Origin: Psychrobacillus lasiicapitis
Lineage (GTDB): Bacteria > Bacillota > Bacilli > Bacillales_A > Planococcaceae
Assembly (NCBI RefSeq): GCF_006861795.1
Contig: NZ_VDGH01000006.1
Coordinates: 1-64,000 of the forward strand
Length of the DNA stretch: 64,000 nt
Direction of reading: 5' to 3'
A program made the position numbers and the translations under genes. Below, one piece after another: positions 16,241 through 26,120 of the stretch; the first letter of the stretch is position 1; every line of letters begins with the position of its first letter. The notes below the pieces were generated by a model. That model worked only from the letters and a program-made list of their open reading frames with translations, ran no database searches and had not been told where the DNA came from.

Positions 16241-17373
16241 GTTTGTTCCTCCTGTCCTATTTGTTGAATCACAATGGGCACTCGTATATTCAGCGTAGTA
16301 CCGTTTTTGGTGTGGATGTCAAAACTGCCATTCACAAACTCTAATCTTTCTTTTATACCGCGAAGGCCATGTCCTTTTGCCCAGTCCTTTTTCATATCGA
16401 GTCCTACACCGTTATCGTGCACTTTGAGTAATGTGTCTTTTTTGGATTGTTTAATCGAGATTGAACATGAAGTAGCATTGCTATGTTTCACAACATTTGT
16501 GACCGCTTCTTTTAAGCACATGCTAAGTACATTTTCGACAAGTAATGGGGTATTTCTTAGTTCTAATGTTCCGCTTACATTACAGGAAATCTCCGCAGCG
16601 AGAAGTATTTGCTTCACTCGAAAAAGTTCATCTTCGAGTTTATTTCCTCGCATATTTGCGACTAGATCCCGTACTTCTTTTAAAACAGAGCGAGCTGTTT
16701 GGTTAATATCATTAATTTCGTTTTTGGCTGCCTGTGGATTTTTTTCGATAAGCCGACTTGCCAAATCACTTTTTAACCCGATGAGTGATAGCTTTTGTCC
16801 GAGTGTATCATGTAAGTCTCTCGCTATTCGCTCTCTTTCTTTTATAATGGTAAATTGAGCAATTCGTTTCTGGGCATCCTCTAGCTGTCCTTCTAACAGT
16901 TCTCGCTTATTTCGGTTATACGTGTTAAAAGGTAATAAAATTACTCCTATTAAACAAGCAATTAGAAAAGGAAGATGGGAAAGAAAAAGCTCTGTTTGCA
17001 TGAAAAAACCAATAATAACGGCTACGATGATCGCGACTATATGGACACTGTAGATGATAAAAAAACTAACTTTATGCTGTATATGACCGATGAAGAAAGA
17101 TAAAAAGATAGAAAAGTAAATATAACCAAAAAGTAAGGTCATCGTTACACTAATTGCTATTTCCACAGCTACACATACATATAAAAGCCATCCGGTAGAA
17201 GTAAATGATAAACGGTAAGATATAAAAAATAAGATCGTTAAAGCTAATCCGATGACAATTTCTATTGGTGTACTTGACTTAAAAATAAAGAAGAAAGGAA
17301 AAATACAAAAAACAATCCAGGCATAAATACTTAACCAAGGATACTTAGGGAAAATCTGATACCATTTTGGCAA
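16237..17373 (-). CDS. desK: Membrane-fluidity sensor kinase DesK
   Basis: 378 residues from TTG 17373, chosen because AGTGAGGTG precedes it by 6 nt; the upstream ATG at 17397 has no ribosome site. Four or five N-terminal membrane helices are followed by a coiled segment and the HisKA_3 box RIARDLHDTLGQKLSLIGLK, nearly identical to DesK, then a HATPase ending with GHGLRGIKERLE. DesK measures bilayer thickness and switches between phosphatase and kinase states. The desaturase gene is upstream with a terminator between, as in B. subtilis, so desKR probably also has its own promoter. Confidence 0.93.
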   Translation of the reverse strand: MPKWYQIFPKYPWLSIYAWIVFCIFPFFFIFKSSTPIEIVIGLALTILFFISYRLSFTSTGWLLYVCVAVEIAISVTMTLLFGYIYFSIFLSFFIGHIQHKVSFFIIYSVHIVAIIVAVIIGFFMQTELFLSHLPFLIACLIGVILLPFNTYNRNKRELLEGQLEDAQKRIAQFTIIKERERIARDLHDTLGQKLSLIGLKSDLASRLIEKNPQAAKNEINDINQTARSVLKEVRDLVANMRGNKLEDELFRVKQILLAAEISCNVSGTLELRNTPLLVENVLSMCLKEAVTNVVKHSNATSCSISIKQSKKDTLLKVHDNGVGLDMKKDWAKGHGLRGIKERLEFVNGSFDIHTKNGTTLNIRVPIVIQQIGQEEQT

Positions 17374-17405
17374 TGAATGCACCTCACTTTTCTTCATTAT
17401 AAAGG

Positions 17406-17439
17406 AAAAACCATTCCTCGATACAATGGAATGGTTTTT
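17406..17439 (-). terminator. Terminator between des and desK
   Basis: AAAAACCATTCC pairs perfectly with GGAATGGTTTTT over a 10-nt loop. It limits read-through from des into desKR, matching the known separation of the two transcripts. Confidence 0.9.
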
Positions 17440-17448
17440 GCTAAAGGT

Positions 17449-18501
17449 TTATTTTCCTTCGGATGTTGCATTTTTGGCACGTAGCATAGTGGAATGCTTC
17501 TGTTGTTTGAGTAAGTGTTTAATCTCTTTAAAGCCTACAAAGTTTTTGTTAGCTTCATCAAACAAGCGGAACCGAATAGATTGTAAGCTAGTCCGAAGAT
17601 TGATCGTTGTTGCTTTCTGTAAAGGTGGAGTTGATTCATGAGCTTTTTCCAAGTTATAGTTAGGTACTCTTGGACTTAAATGATGCACATGGTGAAAACC
17701 GATATTACCAGTTACCCATTGTAAAACTTTTGGTAACTTGTAATAAGAGCTTCCCTCAACAGCAGCTTTTACATAATCCCACTCTGCTTCATCTTCAAAA
17801 TACGAATCTTCAAACTGGTGCTGTACATAGAACAACCAAATACCTAGTGAACCAGCAACGAAAAGAATCGTTCCTTGAATAATTGCAAATGCTTGCCAAC
17901 CTATTAACCAAACCATAAGAGAATAAATAACAATAACTGAAATGTTAATCAGATACGTGTTATTACGCTCTTTAGGTCGAGCATCTTTTCGATTAAAACG
18001 ATTGCTTACTAAAAATAGTAATGCAGGTCCTAGACCGAACATAACAATTGGATTTCGATACAGTCTGTAAGAAAGTCGTTTCATAGGGGAAGCCTCGACA
18101 TATTCTTCTACAGTCATCATCCATATATCACCGACACCGCGTTTATCTAAGTTTCCGCTTGTTGCGTGATGGATATTATGTTCACGTTTCCACTTTTCAT
18201 AAGCAAATAACGTAATAATTCCTGTTATTGTACCAGTAATATTATTGGCTTTTTTATTTTTAAAGAAAGAGCCATGCGTACAATCATGAAAAATAATGAA
18301 GATACGAACAACAAATCCCCCGGCAATTACGGACAAAGCAACTGTCAGCCAAACAGAAATATCTAAACTCATATAGGCTAAGAACCAGACGATAAAAAAT
18401 GGTGGAATTGTATTAATAAGTTGAATAATACTCTTTTTCAACTCAGAGTTTTCAAACGGTTTTACATTTTTGCGTAATTCAAGTGTTTTTTCTCTGCTCA
18501 C
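17449..18501 (-). CDS. des: Acyl-lipid desaturase Des
   Basis: 350 residues, GTG start after AGGAGGAATACTA. The three histidine boxes of membrane fatty-acid desaturases are intact: HDCTHGS, HNIHH and HHVHH. Four membrane helices lie between the boxes. It introduces a cis double bond into acyl chains of existing phospholipids (Delta-5 in B. subtilis), restoring fluidity after cold shock, with electrons supplied by ferredoxin or flavodoxin. A palindromic DesR-like site lies upstream. Confidence 0.95.
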   Translation of the reverse strand: MSREKTLELRKNVKPFENSELKKSIIQLINTIPPFFIVWFLAYMSLDISVWLTVALSVIAGGFVVRIFIIFHDCTHGSFFKNKKANNITGTITGIITLFAYEKWKREHNIHHATSGNLDKRGVGDIWMMTVEEYVEASPMKRLSYRLYRNPIVMFGLGPALLFLVSNRFNRKDARPKERNNTYLINISVIVIYSLMVWLIGWQAFAIIQGTILFVAGSLGIWLFYVQHQFEDSYFEDEAEWDYVKAAVEGSSYYKLPKVLQWVTGNIGFHHVHHLSPRVPNYNLEKAHESTPPLQKATTINLRTSLQSIRFRLFDEANKNFVGFKEIKHLLKQQKHSTMLRAKNATSEGK

Positions 18502-18559
18502 TAGTATTCCTCCTATAAGAGAATCATTACCCTAACTATAAAGGTATGCTGTTATTAGG

Positions 18560-18601
18560 AGTAGACATAAACGTCAAGTCTTAAGTATGACAAGTGTCAT
18601 A
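18560..18601 (-). promoter_or_regulatory. Candidate DesR operator of des
   Basis: A perfect palindrome TATGACA-CT-TGTCATA (18586-18601), then a related, weaker copy TTGACGTTTATGTC some 12 nt nearer the gene. Two adjacent sites about 60-100 nt upstream of the start codon fit the tandem DesR sites reported at the B. subtilis des promoter. The sequence match to DesR was judged from context, not tested. Confidence 0.6.
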
Positions 18602-18694
18602 TAGGAATAAAGAAAGGCAGTCGATATAGGAACAATGCCATACTCAATAGTCGCCATTGTAGCGAAAATCGATGAACATTTAATCGACAATAAT

Positions 18695-18726
18695 CAAAAA
18701 AAGCTGGCCGAATCTATCGGCCAGCT
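18695..18726 (-). terminator. Terminator of proline symporter gene
   Basis: On the minus strand the AGCTGGCCGA / TCGGCCAGCT stem is followed by seven T. Confidence 0.92.
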
Positions 18727-18738
18727 AGTAATCCATTC

Positions 18739-20226
18739 TTATTTTTGTTCTTCTTTTAACAAACGTAAAGTTTCATCAAACTCTTTCTCAATCTCAGGAT
18801 TTGGTTTGTATGTCATTAAGCTGACAACAATTGTTACGATTAACGATAACACAAAACCAGGAACGATTTCGTATAATGTGCCTGAAAGAGCATCGATTGA
18901 GCCCCAAACTACAACAACTACTGCACCAACAACCATGCCCCATAGTGCGCCGGTTGAAGTGATTTTTCTCCAGTAAAGAGAAAGTAAAATAACTGGTCCA
19001 AATGATGCACCAAAACCTGCCCAAGCGAAGGATACAAGTTTTAAGATTGTTTCGTTTTCGCCCCATGCAAGAATAGCTGCAACAATAGAAACAAAAAGTA
19101 CAGCGAGACGTCCGTAATTTACATACGTTCGATCCGATGCATTCGTCTTAATGATTGCTTTGTATAAATCTTCTATCAATGCAGAAGAAGTAACGATTAA
19201 CTGTGAGGAAATCGTGCTCATAACAGCTGCTAAAACAGCTGCTAGTATAAGACCTGCGATAAATGGATGGAAAATAATTTGACCAAGTGCGATGAATACT
19301 GCCTCTGGACTCGTTAAAGTCAACTCCGGATTTTGTTGATAGTAGGCAACCCCAACTAATGCAGTAGCAATTGCTCCTACTAAACTTAAAATCATCCATC
19401 CAATACCGATCCGACGAGCTTGCTTCGTTTCTTTGACAGATTTTATCGCCATGAAACGAACAATAATATGAGGTTGACCAAAGTAACCAAGACCCCATGC
19501 TAATGTAGAGATAATTCCTAATACAGTTGTTCCTGCAAAAAGACTTAAGTGCGTTGGGTTAACTGCTTTAATAGATTCTACCGTTTCCCCAAGACCACCT
19601 GTCAAAAATAATCCGAAGACAGGTACGCAGATGAGTGCTAAGAACATAAGTAAACCTTGTAGGAAATCTGTATAACTTACCGCCAAAAACCCGCCAAAAA
19701 GTGTGTATGCTACTACAACGGCGGAAACAATTAGTAGACCAGTATGATAATCAAGACCAAAAGAGCTTTCAAAGAAAACTCCTCCTGCTACCATTCCCGA
19801 AGATACATAAAACGTAAAGAATAATAAAATAATTAGACCGGATGCAACACGTAGTAATCGCGACGATTGCTTTAAACGGCTTTCTAAATAGCTTGGAATC
19901 GTAATGGAATCATTTGAGACTTGTGTATATACACGAAGTCTTGGTGCAACATATAACCAGTTTAAGTAGGCACCGATTGTTAGACCGATAGCAATCCAAG
20001 CTTCTCCCATCCCTGTTAAGTAAATTGCCCCTGGCAACCCCATTAATAACCAACCAGACATATCTGCAGCACCTGCACTTAACGCAGTAACAGCAGGTCC
20101 AAGCGAACGTCCTCCGAGCATATAATCTGTTAAATTGGCTGTTTTTCTATAAGAATACCAGCCAATAACTAGCATTGCGACCATATAAATAATTATGGCT
20201 GTAAGTTGATAAGTTTCTGATGACAT
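18739..20226 (-). CDS. Sodium/proline symporter (PutP/OpuE)
   Basis: 495 residues from ATG 20226, which follows GGGAGGAGG; a longer frame to 20316 starts without a ribosome site. It is an SSS-family carrier with ~13 membrane helices. The early region SAGAADMSGWLLMGLPGAIY and the Na+-site segment SNDSITIPSYLESR are characteristic of PutP. Length matches both PutP (catabolic) and OpuE (osmoprotective) of B. subtilis. No proline dehydrogenase gene is nearby, which favours OpuE slightly but does not decide. Confidence 0.92.
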   Translation of the reverse strand: MSSETYQLTAIIIYMVAMLVIGWYSYRKTANLTDYMLGGRSLGPAVTALSAGAADMSGWLLMGLPGAIYLTGMGEAWIAIGLTIGAYLNWLYVAPRLRVYTQVSNDSITIPSYLESRLKQSSRLLRVASGLIILLFFTFYVSSGMVAGGVFFESSFGLDYHTGLLIVSAVVVAYTLFGGFLAVSYTDFLQGLLMFLALICVPVFGLFLTGGLGETVESIKAVNPTHLSLFAGTTVLGIISTLAWGLGYFGQPHIIVRFMAIKSVKETKQARRIGIGWMILSLVGAIATALVGVAYYQQNPELTLTSPEAVFIALGQIIFHPFIAGLILAAVLAAVMSTISSQLIVTSSALIEDLYKAIIKTNASDRTYVNYGRLAVLFVSIVAAILAWGENETILKLVSFAWAGFGASFGPVILLSLYWRKITSTGALWGMVVGAVVVVVWGSIDALSGTLYEIVPGFVLSLIVTIVVSLMTYKPNPEIEKEFDETLRLLKEEQK

Positions 20227-20358
20227 AAACATCCTCCTCCCACAAACATAATACCATGTCAAGCAATAAGGTGCACTGAAATTTATGATAATTCCACATT
20301 TTACAAGCGCTTTCATCTGTTAAAATAAACATATTGAATATCGAAGGGAGACTTTGCA

Positions 20359-21525
20359 TTGAAATTTTTTCATACAGCAGACTGGCACTTAGGAAAACTA
20401 GTGCAAGGTGTATACATGACGGAAGAACAACAATTTGTGTTAAAACAATTCATAGAAGCTATTGATCAAGAAAAGCCGGATGCTGTTATTATCGCTGGTG
20501 ATTTATATGACCGCGCTGTTCCACCTACAGAAGCAGTAAATTTACTAGATGAAATGCTCGCAGAAATCGTCTTAAAACGGCATACCCCTGTACTCAGTAT
20601 TGCAGGAAATCATGATAGCCCTGGGCGATTGAACTTTGGAAGTAAACTGATGAAAGAAACAGGTTTACATATAGTAGGTCAACTAACAAAAGAACTAAAA
20701 CCAGTCATATTAGAAGATGCATACGGTGAAGTTTGCTTTCATTTAATCCCATATACTGATCCTTCTCAAGTACGTTATATTTTAGAGGATGAGTCTGTTA
20801 CAAGTCATCAAACTGCAATGAAAGCAATTATAGAGGAAATAGAAAAACAAGCAGATCCTACTAAAAGACATGTTTTTGTAGGGCATGCATTCGTAATACC
20901 TCATGGGCAGGAAGAAGATAATACGAGTGAATCAGAGCGCCCACTTGCAATAGGGGGAGCAGAATATGTAGATGCAGCCCTCTTTAAAAACTTTCATTAT
21001 ACGGCTCTTGGGCATCTTCACCAGGCACATTTTGTTTTAAACGAGACGATTCAATATGCGGGGTCTCCTTTAAAATACTCCATTTCAGAAGAGCATCATA
21101 AAAAAGGTTTCTTCCTAGTTGAACTAGATGAAGCAGGAAATGTAACGATAGAAAAGAGATTATTAACACCGAATCGTGATATGAGGACAGTAGAAGGGTA
21201 TATGCAAGATATATTAAAGCAACCAGTAAGTGAAGACTTTGTTTTTGTAAAACTGCTTGATGAGACGCCTATTTTATCGCCAATGGAACAAATCCGTACA
21301 GTCTATCCGAATGCGATGCATGTGGAAAGAAAAGTATTTCGCTCGCAAATTACTGTTACGGACAGTGAAACGGTGCCACGAAGAAAAATGGATGACTTTA
21401 CACTGTTTCAAGCATTTTATGAAGAACTAAGCGGAAAAATGCCTACCGAGGAAACAGAAGAACTATTTAAAGAGGTGCTTGGCCAAACGATTCGGGAAGA
21501 ACATGAGGGAGGAGAAAAAGCGTGA
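20359..21525 (+). CDS. sbcD: Exonuclease SbcD
   Basis: 388 residues; TTG start at 20359 after AAGGGAG. Mre11-type nuclease subunit with HTADWHLGK, IAGDLYDRA, IAGNHDSPGR, GHAF and ALGHLHQAH in the expected order, followed by a capping domain. With SbcC it forms an ATP-dependent double-strand exonuclease and hairpin endonuclease that removes palindromic structures and protein-blocked ends. The 4-nt overlap with sbcC shows coupling. Confidence 0.97.
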   Translation: MKFFHTADWHLGKLVQGVYMTEEQQFVLKQFIEAIDQEKPDAVIIAGDLYDRAVPPTEAVNLLDEMLAEIVLKRHTPVLSIAGNHDSPGRLNFGSKLMKETGLHIVGQLTKELKPVILEDAYGEVCFHLIPYTDPSQVRYILEDESVTSHQTAMKAIIEEIEKQADPTKRHVFVGHAFVIPHGQEEDNTSESERPLAIGGAEYVDAALFKNFHYTALGHLHQAHFVLNETIQYAGSPLKYSISEEHHKKGFFLVELDEAGNVTIEKRLLTPNRDMRTVEGYMQDILKQPVSEDFVFVKLLDETPILSPMEQIRTVYPNAMHVERKVFRSQITVTDSETVPRRKMDDFTLFQAFYEELSGKMPTEETEELFKEVLGQTIREEHEGGEKA

Positions 21526-24500
21526 AGCCACTTCAACTGAAAATGACCGCTTTTGGTCCATATAAGTTTTCCGAGACGATTGATTTTACAGAGTTAAAAG
21601 ACAATCGCCTATTTGTTATTTCCGGTGCAACTGGAGCTGGTAAAACGACTATTTTTGATGGAATTTGTTTTGCGTTATATGGGGCTGGAAGCGGTGAAGA
21701 TAGACGGGACACGAAAATAATGCGGAGTGATTTTGCTACAGACGATACACATACTGCTGTCGAGCTGATATTTGAAATACATAACCAAAAGTATCGCATT
21801 TTACGACAGCTTTCACATGTGAAAAAAGGTAATAAAAGTGCAACTGGCGAACGCTATGAATTTTTCGAATTACAGGAAGCAGGAGAGGTACCAGTAGTTG
21901 AGAGACAAATCGTATCGGAAATTAATAAAAAAGTAGAAGAAATAATAGGACTAACACTTGACCAATTCAGCCAAATTGTGATGCTTCCTCAAGGTGAATT
22001 TAGAAAACTTCTCACTTCTCCAACGGAAAACAAAGAAGCTATTTTACGTAAAATATTCAAAACAGAGCCGTATAAGATGATCAGTGAGAAGTTGAAAGAC
22101 AAAAAACTTATTGCAGAAGCGGAGCTAAAAAAAGAAGAGTTAACACGAAATGGATATACCGAGCAAATTTTAGCTTCCTTTCCAGTGCGTGAATCGAGTG
22201 TGTTCGAATTGATTGAGTCTAGTAGCTTTAACACGTATCAATTAGTCGATGCTTTGAAAGAAGAAACGAACTTTTACACAGAAAAGATTCAGCTAGATGA
22301 ATTCACTTATAATGAGGCGTACACACAACATGCAACCAAACAAGTTGCCTATTATGAAGCAAAAGCGACTAACGAAAGATTCCAAGAGTTAGAAACAAAA
22401 GAACAGCAACTCGAAAGTTTAAAAGAACAAACCGAAGTTTACGCTCACAAACAAAGTCAGTTAGAAGCAGCTGAACGTGCGAGTACGATAGAAACAATCG
22501 AAACTTATTATTCGGATCTACAAAAGGAAGTACAAAACAAAGAAACGTTGCTTGAACTAGCACAAGAAGAAATGACTAGAGCAGAAGAAATCCTTGAGAA
22601 AGTAAATATTCTCTATAACGAGGAGGTAAGTAAAAAAGGAGTACGAGAGAAAAGCGTTGAAGCTGTAATTCAGTTAAACGGATTAGTACCTTTATTTGAG
22701 GAACTGGAAACGAAGAAAAGAGAAATGCTTTTGCTGGAAAAAAGTACAGCATCGGTAAAAAGTCAATTAGATGAGAAATCCATGCTTTTCCACAAAGAAA
22801 AAGAAGCTGCTACAGAGCAAAAAAGCGTGATTGACAAGCTAGAAGACCTTGTGGAGCCGCTTGATACAAAAGTCCAACAACTTAGCCTATTACAGGAGCA
22901 GCATACCGTAATACAAGAATACTTGGCGATAGAAAAAGAATTACAGGCACTCATGGAAAAAGAAATAGAACAGCAGAATCTTTTCCGAGATATGAAAGAA
23001 GCATATGACGCAGAAGAACGAAAGTGGATGAACAACCAAGCGAGCATTTTAGCATCCAAACTCCTTCCAGGTGAACCTTGCCCCGTTTGCGGCAGTAAGG
23101 AGCATAATACAACTAGCGTGGATTCGCATGAAGAGTCTATGAACGAAGAAGCATTACGACTTCTAAAAGAAGGGTTAACGCAACAAGAAACGAAATGGTT
23201 AACCATACGTGCAAATAAAGAAGCGGTAAAAAATCAGCTGCAAAATTTACAAGAGCGAATAGAGCAGCTCCAAGTTAATATGGGACAAGCAGAGCAAGTG
23301 ACAGGGAAACTAAAACAGTTACAAACAGATGTATCTGCACTTCGAATAGAAAAAAATAAACTCTCTTTATTAAAACAACCTTATAAAGATTTGTTAGCCA
23401 AAGTAGGGAATCTGGAACAAGAAAAAAATCAGTTGGAGATGAATTATCAACAACAAAAAGGGCTATTAGAACAAGCAAAGGCTGTATATGAATCGAAAAA
23501 AATAGCAATCCCGGCACATGTCTCTAGTTTACAGGAGCTCCAAGTTCAATTGCTGGAGGCCAAAAGACAAAAAGAAGCATTAGAACATGCATGGGAGGAA
23601 ACACAAAATAGACTGAAGTCAGCTCAAGGTGCTTGTACAAAAGCAGTTTTAACGCTTGAACATGCTGATGCAGCTGAAAAAGAAACAAAAGAAAAACTTG
23701 ATAAAGCGTTTGAGAACTTCCAAGAAGCATTAGGAAAAGCATCTTTTGAATCGGTTGAGGCATATAAAGCAGCTCAGCTAGCCGAAAAAGAACGAATGGT
23801 GCTAAAAGAGCAATGCATGGCGTATAAACAAACGGTCCATACGTTAACAGAACAAGTAACAGAAGGAAGACAGCAGCTAGCTACGAAAGTGAAAGTTGAG
23901 CTTGCACCATTAGAAGTAGAACTTGTTCAGTTAAAAGAAACATACGAACAAGCTCTAAATGCTCTAAATAGCACAAAAGAATATGAAAAAGCAGGACGTA
24001 TATTAGAGGGAAAAATTGTTGCTACAAGCGAACGAATTGCGGGATTGGAGCAGCAAGTGCATCGAATAGTCGATTTGTACGACATGTTACGCGGACAAAA
24101 TCATTTCAAGATTTCATTTGAACGATATGTGCAAATTGAATATTTAGAGCAAATCGTTGCTGCTGCAAATGAGCGATTAAAGCATATGTCGAATGGTCAA
24201 TTCCAATTGCTTCGAAGTGAACGACAAGAAACACATGGCAAACAAAGTGGACTTGGATTGGATGTGTATGATGCCTATACAGGTCAAACGAGGGATGTCA
24301 AAACACTCTCGGGTGGCGAGAAGTTTAATACGTCGCTATGTCTAGCGCTTGGAATGGCTGATGTGATACAGAGCTTCCAAGGAAGTATTCGAATTGATAC
24401 GATGTTTATCGATGAAGGATTTGGTTCACTTGATGAGGAATCATTGAACAAAGCGATTGACACATTGGTTGACTTACAAAAGTCAGGACGCATGATCGGT

Positions 24501-24602
24501 GTTATTTCCCATGTTGCAGAGCTTAAAGCATCCATACCAGCTATATTAGAGGTAGAGAAAGCAAAAGAAGGATATAGTAAAACAAAATTTGTTATTAAAT
24601 AG
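21522..24602 (+). CDS. sbcC: Exonuclease SbcC
   Basis: 1026 residues, Rad50-type SMC-like ATPase. Walker A GATGAGKTT is near residue 40. Two long coiled coils flank a zinc hook with CPVCGS near residue 527. The C-terminal lobe contains signature LSGGEKF, Walker B TMFIDEG and FGSLD. Size is within the usual 1000-1130 range. Partner of SbcD. SbcCD cleaves hairpins, which is of interest here because this chromosome carries long palindromic repeats. Confidence 0.97.
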   Translation: MKPLQLKMTAFGPYKFSETIDFTELKDNRLFVISGATGAGKTTIFDGICFALYGAGSGEDRRDTKIMRSDFATDDTHTAVELIFEIHNQKYRILRQLSHVKKGNKSATGERYEFFELQEAGEVPVVERQIVSEINKKVEEIIGLTLDQFSQIVMLPQGEFRKLLTSPTENKEAILRKIFKTEPYKMISEKLKDKKLIAEAELKKEELTRNGYTEQILASFPVRESSVFELIESSSFNTYQLVDALKEETNFYTEKIQLDEFTYNEAYTQHATKQVAYYEAKATNERFQELETKEQQLESLKEQTEVYAHKQSQLEAAERASTIETIETYYSDLQKEVQNKETLLELAQEEMTRAEEILEKVNILYNEEVSKKGVREKSVEAVIQLNGLVPLFEELETKKREMLLLEKSTASVKSQLDEKSMLFHKEKEAATEQKSVIDKLEDLVEPLDTKVQQLSLLQEQHTVIQEYLAIEKELQALMEKEIEQQNLFRDMKEAYDAEERKWMNNQASILASKLLPGEPCPVCGSKEHNTTSVDSHEESMNEEALRLLKEGLTQQETKWLTIRANKEAVKNQLQNLQERIEQLQVNMGQAEQVTGKLKQLQTDVSALRIEKNKLSLLKQPYKDLLAKVGNLEQEKNQLEMNYQQQKGLLEQAKAVYESKKIAIPAHVSSLQELQVQLLEAKRQKEALEHAWEETQNRLKSAQGACTKAVLTLEHADAAEKETKEKLDKAFENFQEALGKASFESVEAYKAAQLAEKERMVLKEQCMAYKQTVHTLTEQVTEGRQQLATKVKVELAPLEVELVQLKETYEQALNALNSTKEYEKAGRILEGKIVATSERIAGLEQQVHRIVDLYDMLRGQNHFKISFERYVQIEYLEQIVAAANERLKHMSNGQFQLLRSERQETHGKQSGLGLDVYDAYTGQTRDVKTLSGGEKFNTSLCLALGMADVIQSFQGSIRIDTMFIDEGFGSLDEESLNKAIDTLVDLQKSGRMIGVISHVAELKASIPAILEVEKAKEGYSKTKFVIK

Positions 24603-24637
24603 AAAAAGGTGAGTCTGATTGCTAGACTCACCTTTTT
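24603..24637. terminator. Bidirectional terminator
   Basis: AAAAAGGTGAGTCT pairs with AGACTCACCTTTTT over a short loop. It separates convergent sbcC and the M48 peptidase gene. Confidence 0.93.
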
Positions 24638-24638
24638 G

Positions 24639-25970
24639 TTAATTATTATTAATGATATTTAAAAAATCTTCTTCGCTACTCACACCGAGCATGTCTAAGG
24701 CTGAATAGCCTTGCGGGTCCTTGGTTGTTGGATTGGCTCCATGCTCATATAAAAGGGAAGCCATCTCCAAGTTTTCAGCTTCCAAAGCAGCTGTTAACGC
24801 ATTAGTATAATCATCGGCTGTATTTGGATTAGCTCCTCTAACTAATAATAGTTCTGCCATTGCTATATTGTCGCCGTAAATTGCATAGTGAAGAGCAGTG
24901 GTGTTCTCTGAATCCACCTCTTCTAAATCAGCTCCGCTAGATAGGAGATTTCTAACCGTGCTGTCATCTCCATTTGAAACAGCTTCCATGAGCGGGGTTA
25001 ATGTTAATGAATAATCGCTACTTAAATAATCCTCTTCTGCAGATAATTCATTTTCCGGAGTAAATTCATCAAATAAGCTTCCAGAAAACAAACTTGCATA
25101 CGTTAAAGAACCAGCTGTAATTAGGGCAATGACTGCAATATAACAAACAAAGAAAATACCAAAGAGAGCCCCAATGCCCAAGGCAATTTTAGTGGAGTTA
25201 GAGTAGTAGGTAGGTGTGCCTTCTACTCGCATAAAATTCCCAACAGCTTGCACTCGTTTAGGTAACAGCGGATGGCTAGACAATACTTCACTTAACCATA
25301 CGGCAACATTCGATTCCGTATGAATTTGTTCCAGAAAAGCATCCTCGTTTACTTCTGTATATAATTGTTTTCCTACACCAAGGATTGTAATTGCTCGCTT
25401 GGCAGCTTCCCCGTTTTGTATATAGTAAGCCGCTTCCCGGTCACAGGTATATTCACAAGATCGACTATATGCCTGGGAAAGAAATGGTATAAATTGAGCA
25501 GGCATGATTAAAATATTCTTCCACACATGTCTTCTTTTTACATGGGAAAGCTCATGAGCAATGATAAAATCAAGTTCTGCTTCTCCTCGTTCTCTAGCAA
25601 GCTCAAATACTTCTGAATAAATGACAACCATATTTCTTCCTAGAAATCTTGTAGCAAATGCATTAAATGCACCTTCCGAATGAATAACGAAGACATCGGG
25701 TACTTTTGTTAGACCCATCTCAGTAGATAAAGAGACCACTCGTTCATAGATGTCTGGAAACTGCTTTTCACTAATACGTACTCCATTTCCTCGAATGGAT
25801 CCAAGCATAATCATGTTGGCATAAAGTAAAAATGCAAATAAAACTAGTAAAATAGCAATTCCAAATAAAGATAAGATAGCAAGTATGTATAATAGGATAC
25901 TGAAAATTAGACTAATAACGAAATAGGGCATCTCTCTATTAGACATTAATTCTCTTGGCGACAATTTCAT
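24639..25970 (-). CDS. M48 zinc peptidase fused to ankyrin repeats
   Basis: 443 residues. The N-terminus carries two membrane helices. The HtpX/Ste24-type peptidase domain follows, with FIIAHELSHVKRRH (HExxH) and the third zinc ligand in YTCDREAAYY. A further helix pair is at ~265-290. The C-terminal ~110 residues are three ankyrin repeats (ALHYAIYGDNIAMAELLLVRG, then ALTAALEAENLEMASLLYEHG). The catalytic residues are intact. Fusion of a membrane metallopeptidase to ankyrin repeats is unusual; the repeats could recruit substrates or partners. Standard HtpX is ~290 residues and lacks them. Confidence 0.85.
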   Translation of the reverse strand: MKLSPRELMSNREMPYFVISLIFSILLYILAILSLFGIAILLVLFAFLLYANMIMLGSIRGNGVRISEKQFPDIYERVVSLSTEMGLTKVPDVFVIHSEGAFNAFATRFLGRNMVVIYSEVFELARERGEAELDFIIAHELSHVKRRHVWKNILIMPAQFIPFLSQAYSRSCEYTCDREAAYYIQNGEAAKRAITILGVGKQLYTEVNEDAFLEQIHTESNVAVWLSEVLSSHPLLPKRVQAVGNFMRVEGTPTYYSNSTKIALGIGALFGIFFVCYIAVIALITAGSLTYASLFSGSLFDEFTPENELSAEEDYLSSDYSLTLTPLMEAVSNGDDSTVRNLLSSGADLEEVDSENTTALHYAIYGDNIAMAELLLVRGANPNTADDYTNALTAALEAENLEMASLLYEHGANPTTKDPQGYSALDMLGVSSEEDFLNIINNN

Positions 25971-26120
25971 TACCTCCCCTTAAAAATATTTATAAACTTA
26001 CCAAATAATGCTTATTTTGTCAAATTGAAATATTCTTTAAATAGACGTCAGCTTGTATTTTACGTGACTTTCACATATTCCCGACTTACGACATATTATT
26101 TTGAGAAGAGGTGGTGAAAA

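Noticed and set aside
22763-23206. Long antisense frames within sbcC, and others within putP, dsdA and the enolase-family gene
   Set aside because: Shadow frames of clear genes; no ribosome sites and unlikely composition.
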